Origin: Nymphaea colorata
Lineage: Eukaryota > Streptophyta > Magnoliopsida > Nymphaeales > Nymphaeaceae
Assembly: GCF_008831285.2 (NCBI RefSeq)
Contig: NC_045144.1
Location: 3,586,268 to 3,650,267 of the forward strand
Direction: 5' to 3'
DNA: 64,000 bases
How positions within the stretch are numbered: the stretch's first letter is position 1; each line of letters starts with the position of its first letter. The translations under genes and the position numbers were made by a program. Under the pieces are notes generated by a model. It searched no databases. It was not told the DNA's origin and saw nothing but the letters and a program-made list of their open reading frames with translations. Positions 12,071 through 23,035 of the stretch are shown here, piece after piece.

Positions 12071-12533
12071 AAAATTATGGCTGATCCTATTATGTGCCAA
12101 AAAAGTCTAAGCAATTAAGTGCGTCGATGTGAACCGATGGTCAATGATGTGTGAGCATCAAGGCAAAAAATGTCAAATATATAATATTTATAAAAATAAT
12201 TTCAAAAGTGAAAATCAACAATCAAACAATAACAAGCAAGTAAACAACCAATGTAGAGTATGGCTTGCATGCGCTTCATAATATTTTCCACACATGTCTC
12301 TGTATAAGGGATGGGAGTCGACATTGAAGCACAGGAACTAACATCACACATAAATCTAATCCTCAAAAGAAACAACGATGCTAATTTCGTATGGGAGTTT
12401 TGTCCTGCTATTAAGCACAATTTACAAATTTACAGAAACAAAAAGAATATCTTTGGAATGGATGAGGATAAAATGCTTACAATGAAATAAGGATTGGTAT
12501 GACAGATCTCACCAGATACAGTAAATCTATTAA

Positions 12534-12719
12534 CAGGGGCAGAGACAAGGGGGCCATAGCCTCCCCTCAGCTTTTACCCCAAAAAAAAAATTGTACATAT
12601 AATGTTCAAAAAAAAATCTTTTATCCTATATAAAAATTTTGAAAAATCCTATTTCAGCCTACATTAATTTTTTTGAAATTATAGTTCGGTCCCTAATAAA
12701 AAATCCCTAGTTCTGCCTG
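12534..12719. mobile_element. hAT-like MITE, CAGGGGC family, copy 1
   Basis: Terminal CAGGGGCAGAG and TTCTGCCTG, flanked by an exact 8-bp duplication TCTATTAA (12526-12533 and 12720-12727). 186 bp, A/T-rich middle. Lies in a 2.7-kb intron of the RH32 pseudogene. A second member with the same ends is at 39515. Confidence 0.8.
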
Positions 12720-13384
12720 TCTATTAAGCCAAAGATTGTATTTCAATGTTGGTAGCTGAGGTATGCTCGTAGAAAGGATAAGACATGAGATTCATAGGAA
12801 TACCTTGGGAACGCTAACGGTTGGATATTTAGACGTTTAGGCAAACTTTAGAAGTGATAGTATCATGGTACCATTCATATTAATTCATATTAAGAAATTG
12901 TTAAGCACCATATCAATTTGAAGTCCTACTAATGGTATCAACTATCAATATCATGCAATGAGGACTGAAATTATAGCGAGTGCAAATAAAGAATAGTGAA
13001 GAACTAGGGATCAGGCACAAAACATAATATGAGTGAAGGTTATAAAAATAATATAAAAGTAAAACATTTAAAGAAAAATGTTAAAAACAACGCACTGCAC
13101 ATCAACCTGAAGTGTGCACATCACAAGGTTGACGCACACACATCACCCTCCACTTTTGGTGCATTTAAGAGGGTGATGAGATGCGTGCAGATCTAATAAC
13201 ACGGAGTCTAAGCACCCATAAAGTACTGTAACATACTTTTTTAAAGAATGCAAATAGTCATTCAGATAATGCCAAAAAGAGATTCATAGTCAAGGCTTAT
13301 TGGAGAATCTAGTCAACCTAACATAGGTAACAATGTTTATATTAAGTTTAAAGCATGTTACAATACTTTTCAGGTGCTTAGAAC

Positions 13385-13786
13385 CATAGTCACAAATAAC
13401 GTCTCGGAGTTTTAAACAGCATGGTTTTTTCTCGGGTATAATACAACGAGCTTGAAAAAAACGTGAAAAATATGGTAAATTTTTTAAAATTAAAAAAAAA
13501 ACTAAAATGGGGAAAAAATAAAAAGTGAGGAACTAATAACACAAACATCAAAAGATAAGTAGATTTGCAACAAATAAAAATAGAAAATGAAAAAAAACCG
13601 TTTGGCTTTGACATTAAAAAAACTGAAAAAATGAAAAAAGTGCAAAAAAGGTGAAAAACACGTTAAAAATGTGTTTTTTTCGTTTTTAATGTTTTTTTTC
13701 AAAAAAATGTGTTTTTCTTTATTTCTAAACAGTCAGTTAATTTATCGCATCTTTTTTTTTTTAAAAAAAAGTGTTTTGTGTGACTA
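13385..13786. mobile_element. MULE-like MITE with 10-bp TSD
   Basis: Ends CATAGTCACA and TGTGTGACTA are inverted (ATAGTCACA/TGTGACTAT). The flanks carry an exact direct duplication TGCTTAGAAC (13375-13384 and 13787-13796). A 9-11 bp duplication and a largely palindromic A/T body (AAAAACGTGAAAAA and its complement) fit a Mutator-like miniature element. Located in an RH32 intron. Confidence 0.75.
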
Positions 13787-13869
13787 TGCTTAGAACTGCT
13801 TGACATAAACTGTGTAGCAGCCATTAATAATCCCAATATACATTCACAAATTCAATACGATTAGTAGAA

Positions 13870-14265
13870 TTCCAGGGAATACGAGTCTCATTATGTTTGC
13901 TCAATCCTACAGACTATGGGATACATGTTATCTGCTCACAAATACTTTTAAAAGTCAAATTGACAGTTCAACATCATATTACTTAAATGAAAAAATCAGA
14001 AAAAATATAGAAAAACAGACAAAATATGGATGATTCCATGCAACAAAATTATATTTGACCCGCAGCATACAGTAAGGGGTGTATCCCCCTATATCATATG
14101 ATATTAGCTCTATATCGTATGATTCATACGATGCATATAGGATATACCACCTATTCATGATATGGGTGGTGTATGAGTCCCATTATGTGTTCCTCAATCC
14201 TACAGATTGATACATGTTATCTTCTCAGAAATACTTTTAAAAGCCAAATTGACAGCACTCCAAGG
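13870..14265 (+). repeat. Direct repeat pair, about 295 bp apart
   Basis: The segment at about 13877-13975 (GAGTCTCATTATG..., CAATCCTACAGA, ATACATGTTATCT, ATACTTTTAAAAG) recurs at about 14168-14262 with roughly 85-90% similarity by eye. Between them is sequence with palindromic ATATCATATGATAT and TATCGTATGATTCATACGA, perhaps a remnant of the GTATCGTA hAT family. Confidence 0.6.
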
Positions 14266-15246
14266 AACCACAACTGACTCAGGTCACGTTGAAATGCATT
14301 CAAGCTACATTAAAACTTGATACTTCAACAATAGAATGGATGGCCATTCTATTAGACATGATCTAGTCATCTAACCTAGCATCTTACATGCTCTAGTCCC
14401 ATCCAACTGGCACCAATTTACCTAACCAACCACTACATAGAAAAATCCAACATTACCTGCTTACATGTTGAAAGGAACACAAGTATCTTTGCATTAAGAT
14501 GTGATTTGATAAAACTCCAGAGCATATCCATTTTTTTATCAAGTGGAACAATCATTGAACGTTGCATTAGACGCTCGGGTGTAGCAGTCACAGACTCCTC
14601 ATGCACTGACAAGCGCTCTGGGTCCTTCAGACTCAGCCTACCAAGATCCTGAACTGACTTCGTATGAGTAGCAGAGAAAAGCAAAGTCTGGCGCTGCTGT
14701 GGTAGTTGTGAAATGATTGCATTTAAATCTTTCTTGAATGTCAAATCGAGAATTCGGTCTGCCTCATCAAGAACCAAAATCTGTTTTCCCACGAAAGAGA
14801 AAAAAAAAATTAATGAGGATCAGTAAGATCAAGTACCCAAAAGGATTGAGTCCTTACTTGCAGCTGGGAGCAATCAAAATTTGGGGTTTCATCCATGTGT
14901 TGAAGAAGTCGACCAGGAGTGCAGACCAATATATTTATACCATTCACACGTTCCTTCTCTATATCAACACTTTTGGAACCACCAATCAGACGACCTGCAC
15001 TAAAACCATGGTATTTTCCAACCATTTCCAATACTTTAAAAAGTTGTGATGCCAATTCTCTTGTTGGAGACAATATAATACATCCAACTCCATCTTCTGG
15101 GCCCCATCTTGCTCTATATAATTTCTCTAGAACCTGAAACCGTGAACAATAAATATCTGAACATGAAACTTGCATCAAAGGACTTCAATGTATTGTATCC
15201 CTGACCAAATATTAATAGCCGCACCTGAAGATATATTGCTCTTTAG

Positions 15247-15297
15247 TCTGCATAGAGAGAGGGAGAGAGAGAGAGAGGGGAGAGGGAGAGAGAGACT
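15247..15297. repeat. (GA)n microsatellite at a splice donor
   Basis: GAGAGAGAGGGGAGAGGGAGAG run ending three bases before the exon boundary at 15301. On the coding strand the intron starts GTGAG and continues as (TC)n. Confidence 0.85.
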
Positions 15298-15395
15298 CAC
15301 TGGGATAATGAAAGCCAGAGATTTTCCAGAGCCAGTCTTGGCGGCTCCAAGGACATCCCTCCCACAAAGTGAATGAGGGAGAGTAGCCCTTTGAA

Positions 15396-16358
15396 CAATG
15401 TTATCACTGGCGTAGCATATCGGTCGGGCCGACCTATACGCCGTATCGTAACGTATCGTAAATGTATCATAACATATCGTAAAATTAATTTTTTAATTTT
15501 TAAAAAATATTAAAAAAATATAAAAAGTTCCAAAAAATAATAAAAATTCCAAAATAAATCCGAAAAAACAAGTAAAAATCAAGAAAAATGTATTTAAAGG
15601 AACATTCATCATTCATGTATATGATTATGAAGTATGAACTATGAAGTATGAACAACACATTCCAAAATAAGAAATCGGACATTCAAAATAACATAATAAG
15701 CAGCTGAAGAGAATTCGATTACATCACAATTCATAAGTTCAAAAGTGAAAACATATAGTTATCAATCATGATTCATTCAAGTTTCAACAACAATCCTCGT
15801 CAATCGTCATTTCCATCATCATCTTCATGATCATCTTCATTTTCTTCATTAAGTGCTTCTATCCCCTTTGTTGGGAATGGAATGTCACCAACATTCCGTT
15901 GCTCTCCAGCCTCTCCTTCTTCAATAATCTATGCTACTCCTTCAAGGTTCAAAAAATCAAGATCGTCCTCAAGGTCATCAAGTATTACATATTGGTGTTA
16001 GAAACCAAAAAACCCTCTTTCTCCAAGCTTCCCACCGTCCCGAGACTCCCCACAACAAGAAATAAAGCTTCTTCACCAGAAAATCTTGACGCAAATGGAG
16101 AAAATCTCTCTCTCTCACGTCTCTTGCAGTGTTTAGAAACAATAGAAGAGAGAAAGAGGAGCGTAGGTTTTAAAAAAAGACGCAAAAAAGAGGCCGTCGG
16201 GCCCCATTTTCATTTTAACCCCGTATCGTACGATACGGGCGATACGCGTGCAATACGCACGCGTATCGTGCGTAATACCTGTATCGTATCGTTTTTGTTG
16301 ATATGGACGATACGTATCGTACGATACGCGTCCGTATCGTACGATACAGATAACATTG
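15396..16358 (-). mobile_element. hAT-derived deletion derivative inside an RH32 exon
   Basis: 963 bp. Starts CAATGTTATC and ends GATAACATTG, a perfect 10-bp inverted end. Flanked by identical 8-bp CCTTTGAA (15388-15395 and 16359-16366); removing the element and one copy rejoins the helicase frame as TVLSDIQRATLPH. The right side has GTATCGTACGATACG-type palindromes and a reversed CCCGACGGCCTC leader motif shared with the full-length element at 44457. The left side carries the reversed acidic tail region. Both parental ends are retained and the transposase core is deleted. Confidence 0.92.
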
Positions 16359-16700
16359 CCTTTGAATGTCACTCAGGACAGTGAACTTGTCCTGTAAGCT
16401 ATCCTAGGTTCTCTGGGATAAGGGCAATTGATCAAACTGGGTGCAACCCACATAGGGTGAAAAGGAGCCATTGTCCATCTGGCCCACAGGGCCATCTTCA
16501 GGAACACCAGAAATGGAGAGAGGATTGGTCCCTGAATCAGGTTTCCCTGACTCGATCCACAACTCAAGTAGTTTGATCTCATCTGCCTCCTCGTTTACAT
16601 CCGCCTGTTTCTTCCTCGGTTTCTGCTTCCTGATTATCAGTACTTCGTCCTGTTCTGGTCTAAAGCAGCAGTTAGTCAAAGCACATGATGAGGAATTAGA

Positions 16701-17012
16701 ATGATTCCTTTTCTGTCTAATCTCCCAGTTAAAAAATGCTTATGGAAAAGCAAAAGGATGAAGGAGAACGACCGGTTAAGAATCCAATATGACTATTGTA
16801 ACAATATATTTTCAAGACAGATTATTAGAATGAAGCATCATTTTGCAGGGACACATTGTGATGTGGCTCCATGCACTGGAAAACCAGAAAAGCCTTTGCC
16901 ATCATTTGTATGTCAGCAATGTCTAGATATGATTAATGTTTTACATCAAAAGAAGGTAGAAAAACAAATTGAAGAGGTCAGGCATGTATGGAGGCACAGG
17001 ATGGGCGAGTGA
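16701..17012 (+). pseudogene. BED zinc-finger fragment of a hAT transposase
   Basis: The frame contains RMKENDRLRIQYDYCNNIFS, RMKHHFAGTHCDVAPC, KPEKPLPSFVCQQCLDM and QKKVEKQIEEV. It aligns along its length with the BED finger of the transposase at 44950 (CERVKENNRLKLKCNFCGN, IKHHLAGT, GGPNKPLPPFV). The first zinc cysteine of the finger is replaced by tyrosine (YDYC for KCNFC), so zinc binding is probably lost. No TIRs flank it. It lies next to the 5' end of the RH32 pseudogene and in the opposite orientation. Confidence 0.7.
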
Positions 17013-18224
17013 TAGATTGGGGTGGCATGGTATTAACATCTATCAATAAACCAATTACGTAAGTGGCATGCTTTCTCATATCATTTGTCATCTGTAATCT
17101 GCTGTAAATATAATCTGTATAGTAGCATAAGGGTCTTAGCTTTTCTAATTGAAAATATTGCAATATGATAGAATTCTCTAAAGAAAATAACATATACATC
17201 ATTCTGACCAGTTAGATTTAATTTTAAATAGCTCTTATGGTCCGAGAAAAGCTATATAGGTCCATAGGAATACTTTAATTTATGCTCTATGTTTTCTTGT
17301 ATAATTAGAAACAGCATGTAAGAAAACTTCTCCACATTAAAGAAAAGCAGAGTCAGAGAAAGGGAATGATGTTGGCTATCGCACAAAAAAAAGTGAAGGC
17401 ATAGAAATTCCAATGCACAAAGTTTCTAAGCCATAGATTTTCTAAATTCTAACTTCTGCACACATATGCAAATCGACTGAAAAATCGACATGTGCGAATC
17501 GACTGAAAAAAAGGCAGAAATTAGGAAACTACACGTCCTGTACAGTATTGCTTACCTCCAAAAATCCAACGCAAATCTGCAAATCGACTGAAAAAACCAA
17601 CGCAAATCCTACCTGAGCAGGCGTAGAAAAAGGTCGGACAGTCAGAGGTTTTCTGGGTGCAGACAATGTACCCAGCAGTCGGAGGTTTGCTGTGGATGCC
17701 GCTCCACAGAAGCCGCCAAAAAAGAGACACCGGGGTGCTCCGCCGGTCAGTTTGCAGGTCGGGAACCTCGTCGGAGGTTGGAAATGGTTTGGGTTTTGAG
17801 TTTTCCTCAATTTTGAAAACCATAAACCCTAATAAATCGAAGATGCGTCGACTCGCTTTTCCCCCTTTGTCGCTGAAATGCTCAAACTTTTTTACGTATT
17901 ATTCATTCTTTTCCAAATCTACCTTTAAAAATTTTTAAAAATTACAATCAATGCCACCACTTAAAAAAAAAATCCCTTTTTAAAAAAACACGAGAAAAAC
18001 GTCTCTTGTCACGTTTTTTTGGTGTTACACTCAGTACATTTTTTCGCTTTTTTTTTTTAATAACGTGAGAGTACCGGGTACGATGAGGCGATGGCGTAAA
18101 GAGAGTTTTTAATACATGTCATTTAGAAATTGCGAGAGACCAGAAGTTCCATCCTTTTTCTTTCTTACTTTTTTTTATCTAGTCGATAACATTGTCTATT
18201 TAAGTGTTTACCATCCCATTCTCA
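17013..18224. other. No gene recognised; short direct repeats
   Basis: AATCGACTGAAAAA occurs at about 17472, 17497 and 17582. The block 17640-17860 is GC-richer, with a TTAGGGTTTATGG start on the minus strand, and could be an old promoter or 5' UTR. Two overlapping minus frames there look compositional. 17880-18060 is A/T-rich with AAAAACG motifs. Confidence 0.3.
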
Positions 18225-20530
18225 ATAGAATGTGGCCCTATTAGACAGATCAAATTTGAATTAAATATCCATCCGAATTACTTCTAAAATTTTGAATATA
18301 GTAAGCAATTTAATATCCGATTGAGAAAATCGGATCGAATTCAGATTTGAAAAATAACATCCAAGATACTTAACCATCTTATCGTTGGATACGGATTCAG
18401 ATTCAGTTTTAAGTATATATCCGATCAGATACTTAACCATATCCGAATCTGAATTGATATCCAAATCCAAATTACAGCTTCATATCTTAATCCGAACCGT
18501 TGGTTGATATCCGAATCCAAAACGCAAGTGCTTATCCGAATCCGAACCGATAGTTAATATCTAAATCTGAAACACAAGGTGCTGACATCCGAATAATAGT
18601 CTAACCAAACGCACCAACTTGAAGTTATATTATTAGAGAAATATAAAATATAAACAAAGACATAATCTAATTAAGAGCCAATGATTTTTATGAAGTTATA
18701 TATAATAATAGTCATATAGTCATTATATATATCATTTAACTTAAATTAAAAAATATATTATATAAAACTAATTAATTATTAAGTTTTATTGTATTTAATT
18801 AAACGTTTTTGTGTACACAAGCAAATTAGAGTTAAGACATCAACTAAACAAGATATCTTAAATAATGTATTTATTTAATTAAACACCTATATCAAGAAAT
18901 TTCAATAAAATGAATATTTTTTAAAAAATAAAAATTAATTGCAAATAGATATATTTAATATTAAAAGACTGTTGAACTCATAAAAAAATTTTATTTATCA
19001 AATTATCAATTATTTATTTAATCAATTAAGTAAATTGAAAACAAAAGCCTTTAACTAGCAGGAAAACAACAAATTGTTCGATTTAATAAACTATCTTATA
19101 TATCATTTGAGTAATTATACAATTTTATGTAAAAGACAGTTATTGTAATAAATGTAAAAGAATTAATAAATTATCTGATATATTATTAAACACTCTTTTT
19201 ATGCGTATAACACAAATTATTTCAATTAACTCAATAAAATGAGAAAAAATTATTAAATAATATCTTTTTAATGAGAAATAATATGGGTCACATGATTTAA
19301 TAATTCACAATAAGTGATCATCATGAAATAATAGTTTAGTCAATTAAAATATGTTATTAGTTTAAAATAAACCAATTAATGTTCAATATGTACAATTATT
19401 ATGAAGGAAAGTGTGACTATGTATTTTAACAGGAAATCTTAAATAACATATTTATTTAATTAAAAATAATAAAAAAATTTCAATAAAAAAATTCAAAAAA
19501 ATGAGAATTTTTAAAAATATAAAAAAAACACTTTTTAAAACTATAAATTTTAATGGACTGTTATGTCAAATGGGTTTCAAGAATAACTATATTATATATT
19601 TCAAAAATGAAATGTATCAAGAAAAACTATTGACATGTATGTCACTTATGAAAAAAATTTGATAGCAAAAAATATATTTCTTTTCTAAAACCAACTTAAA
19701 AGAAAATATGTTTTATAATGAATAGAAAATATTACACAATATTCATTTTAAGTTGAAAGCTTTTTCACTTTGTAAAATCTCAAATAAATATATTTAATAT
19801 GAAAAAACTATTGAAATCATAAAAAAGTTTTATTTATCAAATAAATTCATATATAATAATATAATTATTTATTTAATCAATTAAGTAAATCATTTCATAA
19901 ATTATATAATTTATTCAAAAGTCTTAGTATTTGATATATAACACATAATTCACAAAGTTAAAAATAAAAACTTTTTACTAGTAGCAAAATAATAAATTAT
20001 TATATCATTGAGTACTTTTTTTACATATGTAACTCAAAATATTTTAATTAACTCAATGAAATGAGAAAAAATCATTAAATAATGTCTTTTTTAAATGATA
20101 TATAATATGGGTCACCTAATTTAATAATTGTAATAAATGATCATCATCAAATAATAGTTTACTCAATTAAAATATGTTCTTATTTAAAATTAAACCAATC
20201 ATTATTCAATATGCACAATTATTATAAAAAAAGTACAAGTCAAATATACTAGTAAAAAAAAGAGCCGGTTATGTAAATAATAGTTTATTCAATTAAAATA
20301 ATAGTCAACTCCCTGCCCTAACTGGTGAGATAAAACCCAAAATGTATTCATAATTAATACAACCCCTCATAAAAAGATAACTTAAAATATAACATCGGAT
20401 TCAGATATGGTATAAATTTTTTCATCCATATTCGAATTTAAATCTGAATCTAGATATATGAATATTCGGAAAATCAGATATGGTAAAAGGTATATACAAT
20501 TTGAATTCAATCCATTGACATCCCTAAACC
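18225..20530. mobile_element. AT-rich element with ATCCGAA-repeat ends
   Basis: 18260-18600 is rich in ATCCGAATC, GATATCCGAA and similar units. 20395-20530 carries the complementary TTCGAATTTAAATC, ATTCGGA and TCAATCCATTGACATCCCT end, a terminal motif common to plant non-autonomous DNA elements. The 1.8 kb between is extremely A+T-rich with no frame of note. Exact ends and a target duplication were not established. Confidence 0.4.
18940..20290 (+). repeat. Long imperfect direct duplication in the AT-rich core
   Basis: The block at about 19285-19402 (TGGGTCACATGATTTAATA ... CAATTATTATGAA) recurs at 20108-20228 (TGGGTCACCTAATTTAATA ... CAATTATTATAAA), and the block near 18955 recurs near 19790. 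The shared offset is about 825-835 bp, indicating one duplicated segment rather than scattered low complexity. Confidence 0.65.
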
Positions 20531-20964
20531 TTATCATTTCATTGCTGATATTTTGTTTCTTTTTGGTGCATTTGCAGAAATTTTATTTCTTTGTAGCCAT
20601 TCAAATTCAGACCAATCAGCAGGTTTTGACATTTTCCTCTCATTTGCAAGAAACCACAAAGCAGCTCTTCCCAATCAGCAAGTTTTGGGAAACAGCAAAA
20701 AAGACTTTCAAGGTTCCAAATTGAGCTCAACAAGAACCTATGGAACTAGCAACAAAAAGTTTGAAGCTTGGATAAGATTTTGACTGCAAATTGCAATTTG
20801 GACAAGAAATAAGAAAGAAAGCACACCGGAGCTGTTGATATTAATGCATGAAAGATGGAGAAAATACAACTATGACAGTGCAAAAATGCAAGAGAGAGAT
20901 AGAGAAAGTGAGAGGATTCAAATAAAAGAAAAAAAACAGCATTAGATCCATGCAAGGGCATCGA

Positions 20965-21746
20965 TAGGGCTACACATGAGCCGAGTTGAGCCCGAGCCTA
21001 GCCAGCTCGAGCTCGACTCGGCTAAAAATACTCGAGCTCGAGCTCCACTCGAACTCGAGTCGAGCTTCTTAAAACAAGCTCGAGGTCGACTCAACTATAC
21101 AAAGTTGAGCTCGAGTCAACTATACAAGGTCGAGCTCGAGCTCGACACATTTAACTCAATTAACTCATTAACTTGTTTAGCATCTACTCGACTTAACTCG
21201 TTTACCTCGTTTAGCTGGACGAAAATTAAAAAAATACCAACTTTGACAAAACATTCACTAAAGAAACGAACTACAACACAAAGAGATAGAGAGAGAGAGA
21301 GAGAGCGGAAAAATTACATATACCACTGATAAGAAAAGATAGACAGGATGCCAGTGGCCGTTGGCTGGTGGCCTATGGCCGGATGGTGGTGCTGCCGTGG
21401 TTGTACAGGCCGTGCAGTGGCCAGCCTATGAGGAGCCTATAAGGGTGGTCGTCTGGTCGATGGAAGAGGAAAGACAAGAAGAGAGAGAGCAGAAGGAAAA
21501 AGAGAGAGCAGTTGAAAGACCTAAGGCGAAGGGTGGTTGTCTGGTTGACGGAAGAGGGAAGACGGGAAAAGAGAGAGACAGCGCCGTAGAGAGCAGTAGG
21601 GAAGACAGAGGAAGAGTGAAGAGCGAAGGCTATAAGAGAAGACCTCGGTAAATACTTTTTGCCCTAAACCGGTGAACTGGTTTCGCGAACCGGTTTATAC
21701 AATTCAACTGCTTATATAACGAGTTGAGTCGAGTTTAGGTAGAGGT
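20965..21746. mobile_element. GCTCGAG-rich element
   Basis: The left end is packed with GAGCTCGAGCTCGACTCG-type units; the right end has GAGTTGAGTCGAG. GGGCATCGA occurs immediately outside both proposed ends (20956-20964 and 21747-21755) and could be a target duplication. However, the right copy could also be the start of the next element. The middle contains a (GA)n run at about 21285-21306 and a GC-rich block without a recognisable gene. Confidence 0.4.
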
Positions 21747-23035
21747 GGGCATCGAGCCGGGTCGGGCCAGCCCGATATCTGAAACCCGGGCTCGACCCGG
21801 TTATAATAAAATAATAGTTTTTAAAAGTTATAAATATATATTATTAAAATAAAAAATATTTTTTAATCCTTAATGGGCCGGCCCTGCCCGACCCGATAAG
21901 AATGTCAAAATCAAAGCCCGGAAACCGTATCGGGAAACGAGCCGGGCCGGGCCAATGTAATTTCGGGCCTCGGGCTTCGATTAATGCCCGAAGCCCGGCC
22001 CGACCGGATTGATAATGGGCCGGACGGGCTTAGTCGGGCTTTTGGGTGGGGCGGGCCGGGCATGTTTCTCATTTTTTTTTTTCTTCTCCTCCTTCTCCCA
22101 AGAGAAATCGATGAGTGGTTGTGGTGGACAGTCTATTGGAATGCAAAATCTGGCGATGAAATGAAAAAATGATCGACTGATTGCGATGATATCGAGAAGC
22201 GAGGGAGAGTGTGATGAAGAGGCGGTAGCGAGGGAGAGAAGCGCGATGGAAGAAGCCCAAACGGGCAGAAAAAAAAATCGTCGAAAAAAAGTCGGACCTT
22301 TACGGTAATGGCGACGGCAACAGGTAGGATCGAAGGCCGACGGGGAGGACCGGGCCTGTTTCTCATTTCTTCTTTCTTCTCCTCCTTCTCGCAAGAGAAA
22401 TCGATCGAGTGGTTGTGGTAGACAGTCTATTGGAATGCAAAATCTGTCGATGAAATGAAAAAATGATCAACTGATTGCGATGATAATGAGAAGCAAGGGA
22501 GAGTGTGATGAAGAGGCGGTAGCGAAGGAGAGGAGCGCGATGGAAGAAGCCCTAACGGGCAGAAAAAAAAATCGTCGAAAAAAAGTCGGATCTTTACAGT
22601 GATGGCGATGGCTATAGGTAGGACCGAAGGCCGACGGGGAGGACCGATGGCTGTGCAACGGCGATGGAGAGAACCGGAAGAGCAGCCGAGGGCCGATGAG
22701 GAGGATGGGAGGAGGCAGTCTCGACGACAGAGATGAAACTTTTAACAACAAAAAGTCCAAAACCCTAAGTTACCTAAGTGCATTTTTGTAAAAGAAAAAA
22801 ATAATACTATAATAGTAATGTCGGGCTTCTCGGGCCGCCGACGATCACAGCGGCAAGCCCGAGCCCAGCCCGTTATTTATCGGGCCAGGCCAAGCCCGAT
22901 AAAAAAAGCCCGGAACTCAATTTTTCAAGGCCTGGGCCCGTGGCGGGCCGGGTACCCGGTACCCGATGGTGGCCTGGCCCGATGCCCAGGCTTAGGCCCG
23001 CTAGGCTTTTTCCGGCCCGAACCGGGTCGTTGAGG
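21747..23035. mobile_element. GGCCCGA-rich element with a tandem internal duplication
   Basis: Both sides are dense in GGGCCGGGC and GCCCGAAGCCCGG units in opposite orientations (21760-22065 and 22815-23030), as in plant non-autonomous hAT-like elements. The middle is a different, purine-rich sequence present twice. A smaller fragment with the same GGCCCGG motif lies at 29215-29338. Exact ends and TSD are unresolved. Confidence 0.5.
22062..22670 (+). repeat. Two-copy tandem repeat, about 304-bp unit
   Basis: 22062-22362 and 22366-22670 are nearly identical (TTCTTCTCCTCCTTCTC, AAATCGATGAGTGGTTGTGG/AAATCGATCGAGTGGTTG, ATGAAGAGGCGGTAGCGA, AAATCGTCGAAAAAAAGTCG). The few substitutions imply a recent duplication. 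Confidence 0.85.

Larger units (their letters stand above)
10229..16679 (-). pseudogene. RH32: DEAD-box ATP-dependent RNA helicase, DDX10/Dbp4/RH32 type, disrupted
   Basis: Homologue of the nucleolar helicase of 18S rRNA processing. Inferred exons (minus): 16679-16367 plus 15395-15301, 15133-14858, 14780-14457, 11707-11530, 11467-11314, 11232-10863, 10782-10625, about 10518-10229. Visible motifs are the Q-motif region [62 protein letters not shown] and HRVGRTA; the family-typical C-terminal parts (WLAERAFITYLKSL, DRPAGLKFAFDEEGNALPPL) follow. Lesions: TAG at 16404-16406, a 963-bp MITE inserted in the same exon, a short deletion with frameshift at about 11629-11640 after LHGRM, and a frameshift with TGA at 11411 after HRVGRTA. 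All splice sites listed are GT-AG. The late exons are still well kept, so inactivation looks recent. The true N-terminus beyond 16679 is unclear. Confidence 0.85.

Noticed and set aside
11944-14481. Pairing the lone hAT left end with GGAACACA at 14474 as a target duplication
   Set aside because: The second GGAACACA is helicase coding sequence and is not preceded by a TACAACATTG end.
14738-15137. Plus-strand frames of 72-103 codons
   Set aside because: Antisense shadows of the helicase exons at 14457-15133.
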